From Actinomycetes bacterium (GTDB lineage: Bacteria > Actinomycetota > Thermoleophilia > Gaiellales > Gaiellaceae): a stretch of DNA of 5,617 bases. Below, one piece after another: positions 5,072 through 5,617 of the stretch. Positions within the stretch are counted from its first letter, which is position 1; each line of letters opens with the position of its first letter. The stretch lies in the NCBI GenBank assembly GCA_025350775.1, contig JANXXF010000490.1, positions 1 to 5,617 on the forward strand. The letters run 5' to 3'. Under the pieces are notes generated by a model, which made no database searches, had not been told where the DNA came from, and saw only the letters and a program-made list of their open reading frames with translations. The position numbers and the translations under genes were made by a program.

Positions 5072-5617
5072 TCAGTTCTTCGGCGGGATGCCGTACTCCT
5101 GCCAGCGGCGGTCGACGAGCGAGCGCACCTCGGCGCTCATCTCGATCTCCTCGGGCCAGGGCCGAGTGCCCTCGGCCGGGCCCTTGTGCGTGGCGTCGAT
5201 GCCCATCTTGCCGCCGAACGCCTCGAGCGTCGGCGCATGGTCGAGCTGATCGAGCGGGCCCTTCGTGATGACGATGTCCCGCTCCGGGTCGACGTTGGCG
5301 CAGACCTTGAAGAAGACCTCCTGGTAGTCGTGCACGTTGACGTGCTCGTCGACCACGACGACGCACTTCGTGAGCGACAGCAGGCCGAGGCTCCAGACCG
5401 CGTGGATCACCTTGCGCGCATGCCCGGGATAGGCCTTGCGCATCGAGACGATCGCGCAGTTGTGGAACGTGCCCGCAGTGGGCAGATCGTAGTCGACGAT
5501 CTCCGGCACGGTCATGCGGATAGCGGGCAGGAAGATCCGCTCGGTCGCCTTGGCGAGCCACTCGTCCTCGGCCGGCGGCTTGCCGACGACGATCGACGGG
5601 TAGATGGCGTCGCGACG
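5072..5617 (-). CDS. ubiD: UbiD-family prenyl-FMN-dependent decarboxylase, C-terminal fragment
   Basis: The C-terminal 181 residues are present; the start lies beyond base 5617, and the family is usually near 480-500 residues. UbiD enzymes use prenyl-FMN made by UbiX to decarboxylate aromatic acids. Family blocks, numbered in the fragment, are IVVGKPPAEDEW (9-20), RIFLPAIR (27-34), PEIVDYDLP (38-46), GTFHN (49-53), AYPGHARKV (62-70), VVVVDEHVNVHDYQEV (86-101), NVDPERD (108-114) and GGKMGIDAT (135-143). The end VDRRWQEYGIP is typical of the family. With menG, a probable mqnE, a polyprenyl synthase and ubiX in the same cluster, the likely substrate is a prenylated 1,4-dihydroxy-6-naphthoate (MqnL-like), but that is inferred from context. 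The stop at 5074-5072 is followed by a 122-nt gap with a promoter and no clear terminator. Confidence 0.95.
   Translation of the reverse strand, partial: RRDAIYPSIVVGKPPAEDEWLAKATERIFLPAIRMTVPEIVDYDLPTAGTFHNCAIVSMRKAYPGHARKVIHAVWSLGLLSLTKCVVVVDEHVNVHDYQEVFFKVCANVDPERDIVITKGPLDQLDHAPTLEAFGGKMGIDATHKGPAEGTRPWPEEIEMSAEVRSLVDRRWQEYGIPPKN

Noticed and set aside
4950..5561. Upstream extension of the Rieske reading frame through the promoter gap and into ubiD
   Set aside because: It overlaps clear UbiD coding sequence in another frame and includes the promoter and ribosome site; no family similarity is seen there.

Overview
The window is GC-rich and every supported gene lies on the minus strand, so transcription runs from high to low coordinates. 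It is one compact gene cluster that joins menaquinone synthesis to the menaquinol-oxidising cytochrome bc complex. I see no RNA gene, mobile element, CRISPR array or large repeat. Strong GC bias at third codon positions, GTG starts at four of seven visible starts, a futalosine-pathway gene, and a Rieske protein with extra N-terminal membrane helices suggest a high-GC actinobacterial lineage. A deep branch such as Thermoleophilia would fit, but that is inference from gene style, not a search result.

Layout in the direction of transcription: (1) 5617-5072, the C-terminal 181 residues of a UbiD-family decarboxylase; (2) 5071-4950, a 122-nt gap with a good sigma-70-type promoter and a strong Shine-Dalgarno sequence; (3) 4949-2411, a qcrABC-type operon: Rieske protein, cytochrome b6-type subunit, and a fused subunit IV/cytochrome c protein, with 1-nt and 4-nt overlaps; (4) 2390-1794, UbiX prenyltransferase; (5) 1793-1689, a 105-nt gap; (6) 1688-82, MenG/UbiE methyltransferase and a long-chain polyprenyl diphosphate synthase, overlapping by ATGA; (7) 78-1, the first 26 codons of a probable MqnE.

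How the genes fit together: the polyprenyl synthase makes the side chain. MqnE acts early in the futalosine route to the naphthoquinone ring. UbiX makes the prenyl-FMN cofactor that UbiD-type enzymes need to decarboxylate the prenylated ring. MenG adds the final ring methyl. The product, menaquinol, is the substrate of the QcrABC complex encoded between ubiD and ubiX. The Qo-site motif is PDWY, a form associated with low-potential menaquinone, which agrees with this. Points worth a second look are the loss of the cysteine that binds heme c_n in b6-type cytochromes, a two-helix extension and a non-twin-arginine Tat-like motif in the Rieske protein, and an extra CxxC in the cytochrome c domain.
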